Shown: piece by piece, positions 1-11,052 of the stretch | Layout: every line of letters begins with the position of its first letter | How positions within the stretch are numbered: the stretch's first letter is position 1 | Assembly: GCA_009760855.2 (NCBI GenBank) | Contig: WPIO01000055.1 | Span: 1,226,001-1,290,000 of the forward strand | Direction of reading: 5' to 3' | Length of the DNA stretch: 64,000 nt | From: Cristatella mucedo | Taxonomy: Eukaryota > Bryozoa > Phylactolaemata > Cristatellidae | The notes under the pieces: model-generated | The model's input: only the letters and a program-made list of their open reading frames with translations | Told to the model about the DNA's origin: nothing | The model's database searches: none | Position numbers and translations under genes: made by a program

Positions 1-39
1 CTCTGTGCATATTTCGTATAACCATGCTGTTTATTTTGC

Positions 40-165
40 TTGTTGAGCGAGCTAACTAACTAACCACTCGATCATGTTTCTTTGCAGAAAATGCAAATGG
101 ACTTGAAAGAGATTGATTTCTCTGATGGCGCTATATCAAATGAATTATTCTTTGTATAATTAAAC
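40..165 (+). mobile_element. LINE-A 3' end fragment
   Basis: The segment ends GAAAGAGATTGATTTCTCTG then ATGGCGCTATATCAAATG, the diverged terminal region of LINE-A. It is cut off by the start of the recognisable part and has no coding sequence left. From 166 to about 780 I see nothing recognisable. Confidence 0.55.
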
Positions 166-784
166 AAGGCTTTTTAATCAGCTAACATTCTTTTTCGTCT
201 GGTTTCACCATAATTGCTATTGTAAAGAAACTCTAGAGGATCCCCTCGGTAATATAACCTAAAGGCGATCACGCCAGTTGAACGCTAGCACTCACATTGA
301 AGGCTAGCATTCTAACCTTCTCGCGTCGTATCTTCACCTTTGCCTTTCAGTTAAAACGGTTATACTCACTTAATGGGTGGCGTATCTGTGACACACTAAT
401 TAAAAGGTGCTCATCATAAAATGTAAGAGAATTTTCAAATTTTCTTTGATCAGGCTCACATGTGGCTAATACAGCAACCGTCCATTATGAGCTTGGTGGG
501 TCTGTTTAAGTGACCTGTTGATATCGATTCATTAAGAGATCTTGGGAGGGCAAGTCTTTCTAGACTGGTGCCAGGTATACACATATATGAAATAAAAAAG
601 AATACATTTGTGAAGCACCTTAGAGTACGTAATCTGTTTCGAGGCAATTTATATATGCCGTAAAAAAGGATGATCTAATGGTTAGTGTTAGCATGCTCAA
701 CTACAGCAAGCATATAATGGGTAGAGGTGACAGGCACGGAGTCTAAACGCAAGTATGGTTAGCAGCAGCATGCATAGCATCAGC

Positions 785-962
785 CCACGAACTAGCTGAT
801 TTAACAGCCTATTTTGTAAAGCAACAGATGAGCCGTGACTGCTATCACCACCGCTTGCAGCGGCGATATAGGAACACCAACCGTAAGGTTTGGAACCCAC
901 GACTTCTGAACCGAGGTCGTGAAAAGCAACCTTCTTACCTAGTGTACCATTATGGCTCACCG
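785..962 (-). mobile_element. SINE-A copy
   Basis: Reverse copy of the tRNA-headed SINE. It holds the AGCTGATTTAACAGCC 3' body, CTATCACCACCGCTTGCAGC and the complement of the B box (GGAACCCACGACTTC). It lies in sequence downstream of exon 16. Confidence 0.75.
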
Positions 963-1089
963 TACCCAGTTAGCACATGCAGGTCGAATCAGAGGGGCCC
1001 ACTAAATTCTGTGATATATAGATATGTTTTACATTGCTAAATAAAGAGCTTTTAACGCCTAATCACTGCTGCATGCAGTGATCAGTGCA

Positions 1090-1185
1090 TGATTGTAGGA
1101 CTCAAACAAAAAACCTGAGTCGCTTAGAGTGAGCGACCTAGCCGGTTGGGAAAGAACTATCAGCTGAGCTACCACACGCGTTGTC
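1090..1185 (-). repeat. tRNA-like pseudogene or SINE head
   Basis: On the minus strand TAGCTCAGCTGATAG resembles an A box and GTTTGAGTCC a B box at about tRNA spacing. Acceptor strands do not pair, so this is not an intact tRNA gene. It may be a third tRNA-derived SINE head. Confidence 0.35.
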
Positions 1186-1319
1186 TATGTAATGAAAAGC
1201 CCTGCTAAAATTTGACTGTAAAAAACGATAGGCAATAGAAAATAAAATTATTTGAAGGAATATCATAAAGAAAATATCAAGCTAAATGCACCAGTATTAC
1301 TGGATTTTTGATTGCCTAC

Positions 1320-1573
1320 CTGATAGCTGTCACGATTGGGGATGATGAAGCAAGCTTCCTGCCATTCGTTGCCCTGGTTACCACTCTTCGACCAGACTAC
1401 AGTTGTGGTGGCTGGTGGCTTATTACCGACTATAGAAACGGTTAGATTGCCCACTCCTGCGCCATACATGTGATAGAAGAAGCACAAGTTCGTGTCTTGA
1501 CCAGGATTCAAAGCCGGTGACGTCAGAGATGCGGTTGTTCCTACCAGTGTACCGTCTGCATACATGTAGTAAC
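1320..1573 (-). CDS. Exon 16: middle exon of MAM domain 5 (gene continues off window)
   Basis: This 254 bp phase 1-0 exon comes after an 88 bp intron. It has acceptor TTTCAG|GT and donor TCAG|GTAGGC. It carries GYYMYADGTLVG, LCFFYHMYGAGVGNLTVSIV, VVWSKSGNQGNEW and QEACFIIPNRDSYQ. No C-terminal MAM exon was found between here and position 1, so the gene must continue to the left. Number of further domains, any transmembrane segment and the stop codon are unknown. Confidence 0.92.
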
Positions 1574-1661
1574 CTGAAACCATCAAGATCCTAAGTAAGA
1601 TTTGACGCAATTTAACTTCAGCCAATCAGGTCATAGATCATCTTTCCATGTTTCGTCGTAC

Positions 1662-1877
1662 CGCTTCCGGTTGTATGGTCTTTTTGAGGCCCTGTTGTAA
1701 GCGACCGGCTTCCCCTGTTGACTCGAACGAATCTGTAAGCAGCGAACGTTGCTGAGTAGCCGCAAAGAGCATCCGACTCGTCGAAGTTGCAGCTACCCAA
1801 TGTTTTATTTGATGAAACGATCGGCTCTCTTTGGGAAGTGGTTGGCGGAGTTGGCGGAGTGCTGACCGGACTATCCG
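1662..1877 (-). CDS. Exon 15: Pro-rich linker and start of MAM domain 5
   Basis: This 216 bp phase 1-1 exon has acceptor TATTGCAG|CG and donor AGCG|GTACGA. The linker DSPVSTPPTPPTTSQREP is proline-rich, unlike the Thr-rich linkers upstream. It continues GSCNFDESDALCGYSA, YRFVRVNRGSRSLTTGP and DHTTGSG. Confidence 0.9.
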
Positions 1878-3009
1878 CTGCAATATAAAAGTAGGGATCG
1901 CACGCCAGATTATAACCTCTTGTGAACTATTATAACGGTAATCCGTCCTCACTGCTATCACTTATTTTTGTTCCAAAACGGTTTCTTGTGTATAAAACTT
2001 TAGCGAAAAGTTTCGTTCCAGGTGCTTTAAAACATGGCCAGAAGATAGGCGATAACATAGAACGAAGTAGAAGCAAGTAATCTTGCTTCAAAAAACTGCA
2101 TACAATAAGACAATTAATTGGACACCTAATATAGCCAAATTCGGTGATTGGGGCTAGTAAACTTGGAAATCCTCTTGGGAAAATATGGTGGTTGAGAAGC
2201 AGATAGTCATGGTGCATTGAGAGAACGTATTTTGTATGCTAGCACCGTACAAGTCTTCAATTAGCACCAAGGGTAATTAGCTGGTTCTGGCCTCCCTGGA
2301 TAAGAATGCTGTGTTGATCCATTTTTGTAGTCCATCATGACGTGTACTTTCGCTAATGCATATCATTAACGTCCACCTGATGAATTTTTCCTAGTTAGAG
2401 AATTACTAACTGAATCTCGCATTGCTTGGAAAGCTAACTTTACTTGATGTTCTCAAAATTCCAGTATCATTTCTGACCTGTGGCTTAATTATCAAAGCCT
2501 TAGCCTATTTTTAATGGATTTAGAAAACACGACGGCAACTGCTGTTTTATTCGCATCCCGAAACTAACCATTTCGGCCCAAATTTTAATAAAATGCAAAA
2601 ACGCTTTATAAAACCTGCATGCACAGTTGAGGTTTTTATTAATCCAAGATAAAAGGTAAGGTCTACTTCTTGAATGCCGGCGTGGACATAAAATCATCTA
2701 ATTTAAAGAAGAACGGCCAGGTGAATCCAATTATCAAGCGATTAATTCCCCAGAAAAATTTTGATTCTATCTGTATGACCTTGTTTTCATATTTTTCCGA
2801 AAGACATTTCTTGTCGTGAAACTCGTAACAAGCAAGGTTTAGCAAGCTGACGCATGACAGATTTAGTTGCAAGCCCGATTGTACACATGTCCGTCCTACA
2901 GCATAGATATCCCTCAACAGGTTCTATCGATTGAAGGCAGCTGCTTTAAGCATATATTGAGTACTTTTGGTGTTTTCATCGTAAAGATGAAAAACAGAAC
3001 CTACGTAGA

Positions 3010-3110
3010 GTAATAACAATAATAGCACACTTGATAAAGTGCCCACGGATAACTCAACCTCTTTCTATGCGCTTTACATTTGCTGCAAAGGAAACACAGA
3101 ATGACGTATG
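3010..3110 (-). mobile_element. LINE-A 3' end fragment
   Basis: A relic of the AAT-rich tail, then GCACACTTGATAAAGTGCCC and CGCTTTACATTTGCTGCAAA, the reverse complement of the LINE-A terminus. Nothing coding remains. It sits in the intron between exons 14 and 15. Confidence 0.7.
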
Positions 3111-3289
3111 CATAGCAAGTGTATACACTGTGGGTGTGTAATTTTGTACTGGACAGCTCGGAGCACAAGGTCAGCCGAGGTCAGATGGTGTTTTGAGGAC
3201 CAGTGCAGCGGAACCTTGCGGCAGGCTAGCCTAATTGTCAAAGGTTGAGTGCTTAAGATTGAATTCAGCTGGTTAAAGAGGGTGACACT

Positions 3290-4450
3290 AATAATTGCCA
3301 GGCTTTGCCATACAAAGCGATGAAGCAGACAATTTTGCAATAATCGCCAAGAATGATTATTTAAGATTTCAACTCCAATTTGTGTATAAAGATACGAAGA
3401 GTTTTCCGACCAAAGTTTGTGCAGTTACGCTTGCCTTCTCTCCTGCCATAGTTCAACATGGCCTGCACCAGTCAGCTCTTTGTGTACCCGTGAGTGCCTA
3501 TACAGCTGCACTTTCCCCAGAATGCTTGGCTTGACTGCATTTTTTATTCCAAATTATAGAAAGCAGTATGCCAGGTTAGGCCGAAACATTTCACACGATT
3601 GTGGTTGCACATTCTGTTGCTTTGGGTTCCAATGGCTCGGCCAAAATGGCAGCCCGAGACGATTTATCACGATAAAGCAGCAGTGTTCCAAATTCAGGTA
3701 CCAATTTTCATGTGAATGCAATTGTTTTTCAGTTGCAAATGCACGTTCTCTCACTACAGCCTGCCATGGGCAAGCCCGGATAGCAGGCCTAGACAATTAA
3801 GCTGCGGTACACCTGCCATGTGCAAAAAAGCTTCGTAAAACTGCCAAAAATAGTGTGTGTAAATGGCATCTTTATTTTCAGTTTGAATACTTTCGGTTGC
3901 AATTTTGGTCAGACTATAAAAGGCCCTTGCATGAGAATGGGTAAGTGCAATTGCATTAAGTTATTTGATTAAAAAACTGGATCATTGATTGATATTCTTA
4001 ATTAAAACAGACATTTGCAAAAAATGTTAACGCAAATGGCACATTTATTACATTGAGGCTGCTATATTGACCGAACCAGTGCAGGCCATAGCAAGGGAAC
4101 TAGCCAGTGCAATCACATGATCTCTGGTGGGTGAAGATTGAACACTGGCGTCTATCATTTGGAATTAACATTGCATTGCCCAAAGTTTTTATAGTAAGGG
4201 TGGCTCTATTGCATTTCTAATTTTTAAAGTTGCCTTTGGAGGTACGCCCTCTGAAACGATAGTTAGAGAGTAAGCAAGCGGAACGCGTGACATTTTGTCG
4301 GCAAACTCGGTGGGCTGTTTTTTATATTGTGGGATCAAAACTGCAGCTGCAGTTTTGCGGTGCGCTTTGTGAAAATGGAAGCTTTATCGCCGCTAGAATG
4401 CTTCAAAAGAATGGCTGGTCCGAGTCATTTAAGGTTACGGAATGAGAACG
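3290..4450. repeat. Diverged repeats related to the 43-44 kb satellite
   Basis: Short blocks resemble units at 43150-44060: on the minus strand TAACCTGGCATACTGCTTTC near 3560-3600, and on the plus strand GTGAAAATGGAAGCTTTATC with CTAGAATGCTTC near 4370-4410 and GCAGGCCATAGCAAGG near 4080. Similarity is patchy; orientation changes inside the region. No gene seen. Confidence 0.35.
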
Positions 4451-4712
4451 GGCATGTGCAATTTTATGAACTTTTGTACGTTACCCCTAACACTACTCTG
4501 TTTAATTTCGTAAAAACACAGTTGTCGGGCGGTAATTGTTTTAATTTGCCACTGTATCGCAGTGTACGGCTGCGTATCGCAGTTTGTCGCTATGGCTCTC
4601 GGTAGGATCTCAGTCGTTCGTGTGATTGTTTAAAGGAGAGCCAGTGCAGCTGAACTTTGCGAACCTTTGTCTAGTAAACAAAACAGACGATTTGGTCATT
4701 AAAACTGTTTAC

Positions 4713-4797
4713 CTGCCGTTTGAAATGTGATGTCATCGATGGCTACGTCGGCGTCTTTGTTGCCTGCAGCGGACTGCCTGGCTGACTCAAAGACAAC
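4713..4797 (-). CDS. Exon 14: C-terminal exon of MAM domain 4
   Basis: This 85 bp phase 0-1 exon has acceptor TTTAG|GTT and donor GCAG|GTAAAC. It reads VVFESARQSAAGNKDADVAI then DDITFQTAG. It sits 5 kb downstream of exon 13 because LINE-A, LINE-B and SINE copies fill the intron. Confidence 0.9.
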
Positions 4798-5677
4798 CTA
4801 AATATCAGGAGTGCAAAAGAGTATTATTTTGCAAAGTTAAGAGAATATTCATGGCTTATTCGCTTTGAATTCACACAGACGTTTGGTAGCACCCTGCCAA
4901 AGAGCAAGAAAGCTTGTAAGTTCCAAAAGGTGCAGAGGGTGAACATTTAAAGAAACGACTGGGTGAGGCTAAAGATGAATGCATCGTGGCTTAGGAAACA
5001 AAATCCGCTCTTATGATACATCAGCCGTTTATTTCCACTGTCTATTCAAAGCGTTAACATCAAATTTGTTGCAGTAACTGCACCAGGAGATCAGCATATT
5101 TAAGGTTTTCACTTTGCATAATCAAAACTGCAGAGCGAACATTCACAGTGAAATTCAACTAGTAACTGAGGATAACCTACAGGTTACTTCTGTCGATCAT
5201 GGTGGAATGACCCTACTTGTGTTGCACTCTGTTGCATACTCGCCTAATAGCTATAGCACTTAGTGCATGCTCGGCAACTTTTTTAAATACTTGAACTCGA
5301 TAATTTTTGCTACCCACACGGACATAAACGCATTGTTAAGGAGTCAATCTCTTTAATTTCAGCTTAAGAAATATGCTCGAGTACCGCCAAACATAATTTT
5401 TTACTATCAAGGCACTACTTCTTCAAGGCAATCAGGACAGCGACTATTTATCAAGGGATAGATCGCAATAAACCGGTCTTTCCGGTAATAGTTTACATAA
5501 TAATATTAATAATAATGTATCTCATAAAGCGCCCTCAGAGAACTTAATCTCTCTCTAGGCGCTTCACATTTGCTGCAAATGGAAATGCAATTAAATGGTA
5601 AGTAAAATCAAGCTTGAAAAACAAACAAAATGAATAACATGGTTAGGGGTGACATGCACAGGGTCAGCATGCAAATG

Positions 5678-5815
5678 TCTGTTGGCTACCGAATGCCTAC
5701 CGAAAGCCGCTTAGGCTGTGAGTGCGCTATACAAAACTCTCCTGCGTAATACCCACATGGTCTTTATGGCTTTGTGGAGTTACTGACGGAGATACATATA
5801 TATATATATATATAT
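5678..5815 (+). mobile_element. LINE-B 3' end inserted into LINE-A
   Basis: 138 bp matching the 3' end of the element at 16942-17390 (TCTGTTGGCTACCGAATG ... GGAGTTACTGACGGAGATAC) and ending in an AT tail. It interrupts LINE-A exactly, and AAATG is found on both sides (5673-5677 and 5816-5820) as a target-site duplication. It is younger than its host. Confidence 0.85.
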
Positions 5816-6624
5816 AAATGTGGTTATTGGCAGCATGAACAGTGTCAGCACTCATAAGCACGTGAAGGACGAATCACAGGGACCCAACAAATGCTGTCCT
5901 AAATAGGTGTGTTTTTAAGTTCCCTTTAAATGTGGTCAGGTCATGGGATTTTCTGACGCAGGTCGGGAGGGAGTTCCGGGCTTTGGGAGGATACGAAATA
6001 AATGCACAGTCTCCAAAGGATTTGAGGTTTAAACGATGTATTTCTAGACTGTTGGATTCCGAAAAGCGGGTGGTACGATGCTTGGCCTGATGGGGGAGTA
6101 TGTCGGAGAGATAGGTTGGAGCCATAGAATGAAGGGACCTAAAAGTGAGCGACAAAACCTTGAAGTCAATCCGTTGCTTGACTGGTAGCCAGTGCAGGTC
6201 GGCGAGAAGTGGATTAATGTGGCAACTGCGACGCTCACGACAGACAAGCCTAGCTGCTGAGTTTTGCACCAGCTGCAATCGCCTGATCGCACATGCAGGG
6301 AGGCCAGTAAGCAGTGAGTTGCAGAAGTCGAGACGGGATGTCACGAATGCATGGACCAACTTGGACGTGGTATCCTTATCTAAACAAGCCCGAATTTTAG
6401 CAATATTATGAAGCTGAAAATAGGCAGATTTGACTGTGGATCTGATATGGTCGTCTAACGAGAGGTCGCTTTGGAATATGACACCTAGATTTCGAGCTGA
6501 TTCGACAGGAGATATGCTGGCAGAGCCAATTTAGAGAGTCAGCCTTTCCAATTTCAGAATCACACTGGGTTCGCCCATAACTAGTAAGTTAGTTTTTTCA
6601 TCGTTTACTTTAAGCCGTAACGGC

Positions 6625-6790
6625 TCACTAGGTAAGGCGGTTGCTTTTCACGACCTCGGCCTCGAGGTCGTTGGTTCGAATCCTGTGGTGGGCGATTCTT
6701 TATCGCCACTGCAAGCGGTGGTGATAGCCGTCAAGGCTCTTCTGTCGCTATAAAAAAGAGGCTGTTAAATCAGCTAGTATTTATTTATTA
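6625..6790 (+). mobile_element. SINE-A inserted into LINE-A
   Basis: AACGGCTCACTAGGTAAGGC, the perfect B box GGTTCGAATCC, the body GCCACTGCAAGCGGTGGTG and tail TAGTATTTATTTATTAA. It interrupts the RT region of the LINE-A copy, whose matching sequence resumes at about 6791. Confidence 0.9.
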
Positions 6791-7533
6791 ATTTTAGAAA
6801 ATTTGCTGACATCCATGTGCGGACGTCATCAATGCATGCAGCTAGTGAGTTGAGAGAATTTGAGGTGCTCGAAGGCTGGGAGGGATCAAAGCAAAGGTAC
6901 AACTGAGTGTCATCTGCATAAAAGTGAAAGCCTAGATTGTGCTTGGCAATCACATCAGCAAGAGGCAGAGTATAAACCGTGAAAAGAACCGGACCTAGCA
7001 CTGAGCCCTGAGGTGCTCCATATTTCAGAGGTACTTCAGATGATCTTTGTCCATTCTCGTCAATACTCTGGAGTCTCCCACTGAGATAGGACCTGAACCA
7101 CTGCAGAGCAGTGCCAGTGATGCCCAGGCGAGATGAGAGGCGCTCTAGAAGAACTTTGTGATCGATGGTGTCAAAGGCTGCGGAAAGATCGAGCAAAACA
7201 ATCTGAGACACTCTACCCATGTCTGCATTCCTAAGTAGGTCGTTGTATACCCGAAGCAATGCTGACTCTGTGGAGTGATTAGCTCTGAAGCCGGACTGGA
7301 ACTTACTAGCAAGGTGTAAGGTTTCCATTTATGAGCTTAGCTGGTCTGCCACGACCCGTTTCAGTGTCTTTAACAGAAATGGTAGAAGGGAGACTGGGCG
7401 GTAGTTGCTCAAGTTCTCTTGGTCTAGTGTTGCTTTCTTGAGGAGAGGCCGGACTACAGCTTTTTTGAAAGGTGCTGGGACATGACCTGTGGCTAATGAC
7501 ATATTAATGACGTTAGTTATGCATGGCAGCAGC

Positions 7534-8555
7534 CGATTATGATTTAAAAGTCTCTCAGCTGGGATTTTTGCTATTTCCAAGCCCTTGATTTTTTTATTCA
7601 GACTGATCGATAGGATAATTTTAACTAACAGTGACTATCGGTTTATTTAATTATATTAAAAATATTCGGCAACAACCGAGCTATGATTAGTGTTGAACAT
7701 AATTCCTCTCAACAAGAACTTTCTTGCTTAAAACCCTATTAGACGCGTAATTGCCTGGATGTGCCTTTAAAGAATACTCGCAAGACCAAAATAAGTTGAG
7801 CTTAATAATGTTTGACGCATCCTTATTTGGTGCTGATGAGGTGGCTCAGCCGGTGGCTTGATTTAAACTCCGTAGAACGATTATGGAGAGATATCAAATA
7901 AAGGCTGAGGTGGAAAGTTTTATCTATACCAGTGGCCTACCTTTCCAGTAACACTTGAGCTCTACGGAATGGGTTATAGCACAAGACAGCCCGCAGAAAC
8001 TGGTGGCCTTTATGCCTGACCTGACGATGGAGGTCACACACAATTTTTAAGGGACAGCGGAGCATTAAACTCATAATAAAATCGGCGTATCTGGCTTTTT
8101 GGGCTATGAATGAATGTTTTTAAATGCGTCACATACATTTAGTATGCATGGCTTCCTTGAAAAACCTTGTAATTACCTGAATGAATTTACAGTCTCATAA
8201 CAGCAATCATGCTTCGAGGATTTGTCTGAGCCTAAGTAACCTGCTAATTTGTGAGATTGAACAATATTTGCACTCACTGGCTAATAATGAACAGCTCACA
8301 TATAGGAGTACCATTCATGAGCAACCGACAGGATTTCAGGGTTAATTTTGAGAACAAATTGATAATATTGATCCAGAAATTAAAAATGTTACATGCTAGA
8401 AATAGTATGAGCCTTTTTGACCGTTTCTAAATAAACGGAAACTAATTAAAAAAATAAGATTTGGCAAACCAATCAAACCTTAAAGAAAATCAGTGGCAAA
8501 ATATATAAAAATTTCAATTTTATCAATCTCGGCATTTTATACGAATTGTTTGCTA
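7534..8555. other. Intron sequence, nothing recognised
   Basis: Part of the intron between exons 13 and 14. AT-rich, with no repeat match or conserved coding that I can see. Confidence 0.5.
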
Positions 8556-8760
8556 ACCTAATAATACAAATAATGCACTTGATGAAGCACCTTCAGGGAA
8601 CTCAATGTCTTTCTAGGCGCTTTACATTTGCTGCAAAGGGAAACGTGGTTGAATGGTGAGTAATATCATGCTTGATAAACAACTTGAATAACATGGTTAG
8701 GGGTGACATGCACAGGGTCAGCATGGAAGTGTGGTTAGTCGCAGCATGCACAATGTCAGC
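8556..8760 (-). mobile_element. LINE-A 3' end fragment
   Basis: Reverse copy of the LINE-A terminus: GCACTTGATGAAGCACC, then GCGCTTTACATTTGCTGC and the ATGGTTAGGGGTGACATGCA segment. It abuts a second copy starting near 8764. Confidence 0.8.
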
Positions 8761-8763
8761 ACT

Positions 8764-8815
8764 CAATATAATAATAATATTAGTAATGCACTTGATAAAG
8801 TGCCCTCAGAGAACT

Positions 8816-8899
<84 letters not shown>

Positions 8900-9240
8900 G
8901 GGCGCTTTACATTTGCTGCAAAGGGAAATGCAAATGAATGGTGAGTAATATCATGCTTGATAAACAAAAAAATTAATACTATGGTTAGGGATGACATGCA
9001 CAGGGTCAGCATGGAAATTTGGTTAGTGGCATCATCCACAGTGTAAGCATGCACGAGCACAAGCGCATGAAGAAAGAATCACAGGGACCCAATTATGCTG
9101 TCCTAAATAAGTACGTTTTTAAGTTCTTTATAAATGAGGTCAAGTCAGGAGATGTTCTGACGCAAGTCGGGATTGAGTTCCAGGCTTTGCAAGCATACGA
9201 ACTAAATGCATGTCCTCCAAAGGATTTGAGGTTTTGGTAA
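8764..9240 (-). mobile_element. LINE-A 3' end with internal (CT)n expansion
   Basis: A second terminus beside the first. The short CTCTTTCT of the family has become a long CT run (8819-8896). The remains of the C-terminal coding region read YACKAWNSIPTCVRTSPDL and NLKTYLFRTA. After about 9240 the match ends. Confidence 0.85.
8819..8896. repeat. (CT)n microsatellite
   Basis: About 39 uninterrupted CT units inside the LINE-A terminus. Confidence 0.97.
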
Positions 9241-9577
9241 CCAAGGGTTACTTTATCATGACCCGTGTCAAGCGTGCAGAAGCGTATCCAACGTAGATCA
9301 GCAGGTAAAAGCAAAGAGGAAAGGTGACATGGCCGAGTAGGACAAAGGGCTAATAAAACGCATAGATTGGTGGGCAGTTCGTAGGCGCAGTATGCCAAAA
9401 GAATAACTAAAGCTTTACTTTGATTAAAGAGGGGACATCTAGAACTTACTAGAGCTAATTAGAGCTAGAAAAAATAACAGAACCATCTCAAACTATACGT
9501 GGAGACGGTGCGGGAGGAAATGGAGCGAAAGAAAAAGCCAATGACTGAGCAGCACGGTCGTGCAGTCAGTGTCAGGT

Positions 9578-10379
9578 GGTCAGGTGCTAAACGACAGGAT
9601 GCCAGATCTCTGCGTTTTTCCGACTAAAAAAGGCTCTCTTGTAAGCACTGATCACGAGTCTCGCCAAACTGAATCCTGGAGCCAAAACTCTAACAGTTCC
9701 TTTGTACGGTCTTCATCACACAATTCAGCTTGTGACTGTGTTGTATTTTCGGAAAAAACTCAGCCAGAATGGTTTCAGGTTTCAGGTGAATACCTATAGC
9801 AAAGGATCTGTACGTAAGCCTTGTAATATTTACCTGATAGCTGTCACGCTTGGCTACGACGAAACAAGCTCGTTGCCAGGCATTGCCCTGGTTGCCACTC
9901 TTCGACCACACCACTGTCCTCGAAGTCGGCGACTGGGTACCCACTATGGAAACGGTTAGATTGCCCACTCCTGCACCATACATGTGATAGAAGAAGCACA
10001 CGTTCGTGTCTTGACCAGGATTCAAAGCCGGTGACGTGAGTGATGCAGTGTTTCCTACAGGTGATCCGTCTGCATACATGTAGTAGCCTGCAAAGATCAA
10101 AGGTAAAGGTTAATGTTGTGGCGACATACTGCTGCATACAAGTTTACTGGTTTAATTCTCGTTTCACCGTACCAATGCTAGTGGTGTGATCTCCTTGTGG
10201 TCCTGTGGAAAGCGACCGGCTGCCCCTGTTGATGCGTACAAATCTGTAGGCAGAGAAAGACGTCGTGTAGCCACAGATGGCATCAGACTCTTCGAAGTCG
10301 CAGCTACCCGCAGTTTCACTCGTCGGCTGGCTCGGGATGCTTTTGGTAGTTGAAGGAAGTGTTACGAAGCTGGTGGTGA
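9578..10379 (-). repeat. Duplicated exon block, copy 1 (MAM domain 4)
   Basis: About 800 bp covering exons 12 and 13, the 85 bp intron and about 250 bp of the following intron. It matches 12154-12953. Exon 13, the short intron and most of exon 12 read as identical; scattered substitutions and small indels occur only toward 9600-9820 and near 10305-10315. Both edges are abrupt. Confidence 0.9.
9834..10087 (-). CDS. Exon 13: middle exon of MAM domain 4
   Basis: This 254 bp phase 1-0 exon has acceptor TTTGCAG|GC and donor TCAG|GTAAAT. All MAM core residues are kept (GYYMY, CFFYHMYGAGVG, WSKSGNQGNAW, ACFVV). It reads as identical to exon 10. The 85 bp intron before it also matches the intron before exon 10. 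Confidence 0.93.
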
Positions 10380-10382
10380 TCA
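10173..10382 (-). CDS. Exon 12: linker and start of MAM domain 4
   Basis: This 210 bp phase 1-1 exon has acceptor CTGCAG|TG and donor ATTG|GTACGG. It encodes the linker ITTSFVTLPSTTKSIPSQPT, then GSCDFEESDAICGYTT and YRFVRINRGSRSLSTGP. It is the duplicate of exon 9. The acceptor region differs from exon 9, so the duplication breakpoint lies at the intron/exon edge near 10380. Confidence 0.9.
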
Positions 10383-10967
10383 CTGCAGCAGCGATAACGT
10401 CGCAGGCATTAGACGACTATTGGGCATATGTGAAATCCGTCACGTCACATTCGTCTGCTGAGTCAGTAGCAATGGCACATCTCAGAGAAACAGAAGTACT
10501 TTATTTAGTTTAGACTTGGCATGCAACCGATCTAAAAAGACCACCTAGAAGGCTCTTCCAGCAACCTGGTAATATATTGACCAGCAAATCAAGTGGCCGA
10601 CACCGAAAAAATAGCAGTTAAAAAAGCTGGATAATCTTTTCATTGTACGTGGAGCCTCGTGTCTTCCTAAATGATACAATCATGGCTATGCAAGACTTCA
10701 AGTTCAACAAGGCTTTGAAATGACATGTACAGGCAGGCTGGCCGATTTTGATATCTATTTTCGTCTGCTTTTATTTTGCTGGAAGATATTGTTACGAGTT
10801 CCCATGGCAACATAGAGTGGACAGAAGAACGGTACCATCTGAGCTCTTGTAATGGCTGCTAATTTTCGGCCGAACAGCATCCTAATGAAAGACAGCATTT
10901 TCAAATTGATCAAAGTCACTTTCATATCGAAAGCGATTGAGAGGTGTCTCATTTATGACAAACGTAC

Positions 10968-11052
10968 CTGCCGGTGTAACGCTGATGTCGTCGATAGCTA
11001 CGTCAGCATCTTTGTTGCCGGTAGATGATTGCCTAGAGGACTCAAAGACGAT
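10968..11052 (-). CDS. Exon 11: C-terminal exon of MAM domain 3
   Basis: This 85 bp phase 0-1 exon has acceptor TATAG|ATC and donor GCAG|GTACGT. It reads IVFESSRQSSTGNKDADVAI then DDISVTPAG, the textbook end of a MAM domain. It lies outside the duplicated block and differs clearly from exon 14, so the domain 3/4 duplication did not take whole domains. Confidence 0.92.

Larger units (their letters stand above)
5499..7533 (-). mobile_element. LINE-A copy with RT, 5'-truncated
   Basis: A non-LTR retrotransposon of L2/CR1 type. From the 5' end, minus strand: [14 protein letters not shown], then RT with LLDLSAAFDTIDHK, GAPQGSVLGPVLFT and FHFYADDTQLY, then the C-terminal region VHAFVTSRLDFCNSLL, LHWLPVKQRIDFKVL and the 3' terminus with AAT repeats. 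The frame is broken by stops and by a SINE insertion (about 6625-6790) and a LINE-B insertion (5678-5815), so it is a dead copy. The 5' truncation at about 7533 is where it stops matching the copy at 61829-64000. Confidence 0.9.

Noticed and set aside
1090-1185. A functional tRNA gene
   Set aside because: A- and B-box-like motifs exist but the acceptor stem does not pair.
8731-9060. Ser-Leu and Arg-Glu repeat open frames
   Set aside because: Produced by the CT microsatellite in a LINE-A terminus.
9702-9959. Plus-strand 85-codon frame, repeated at 12276-12533
   Set aside because: Shadow on the opposite strand of MAM exons; the copy exists only because the exon block is duplicated.
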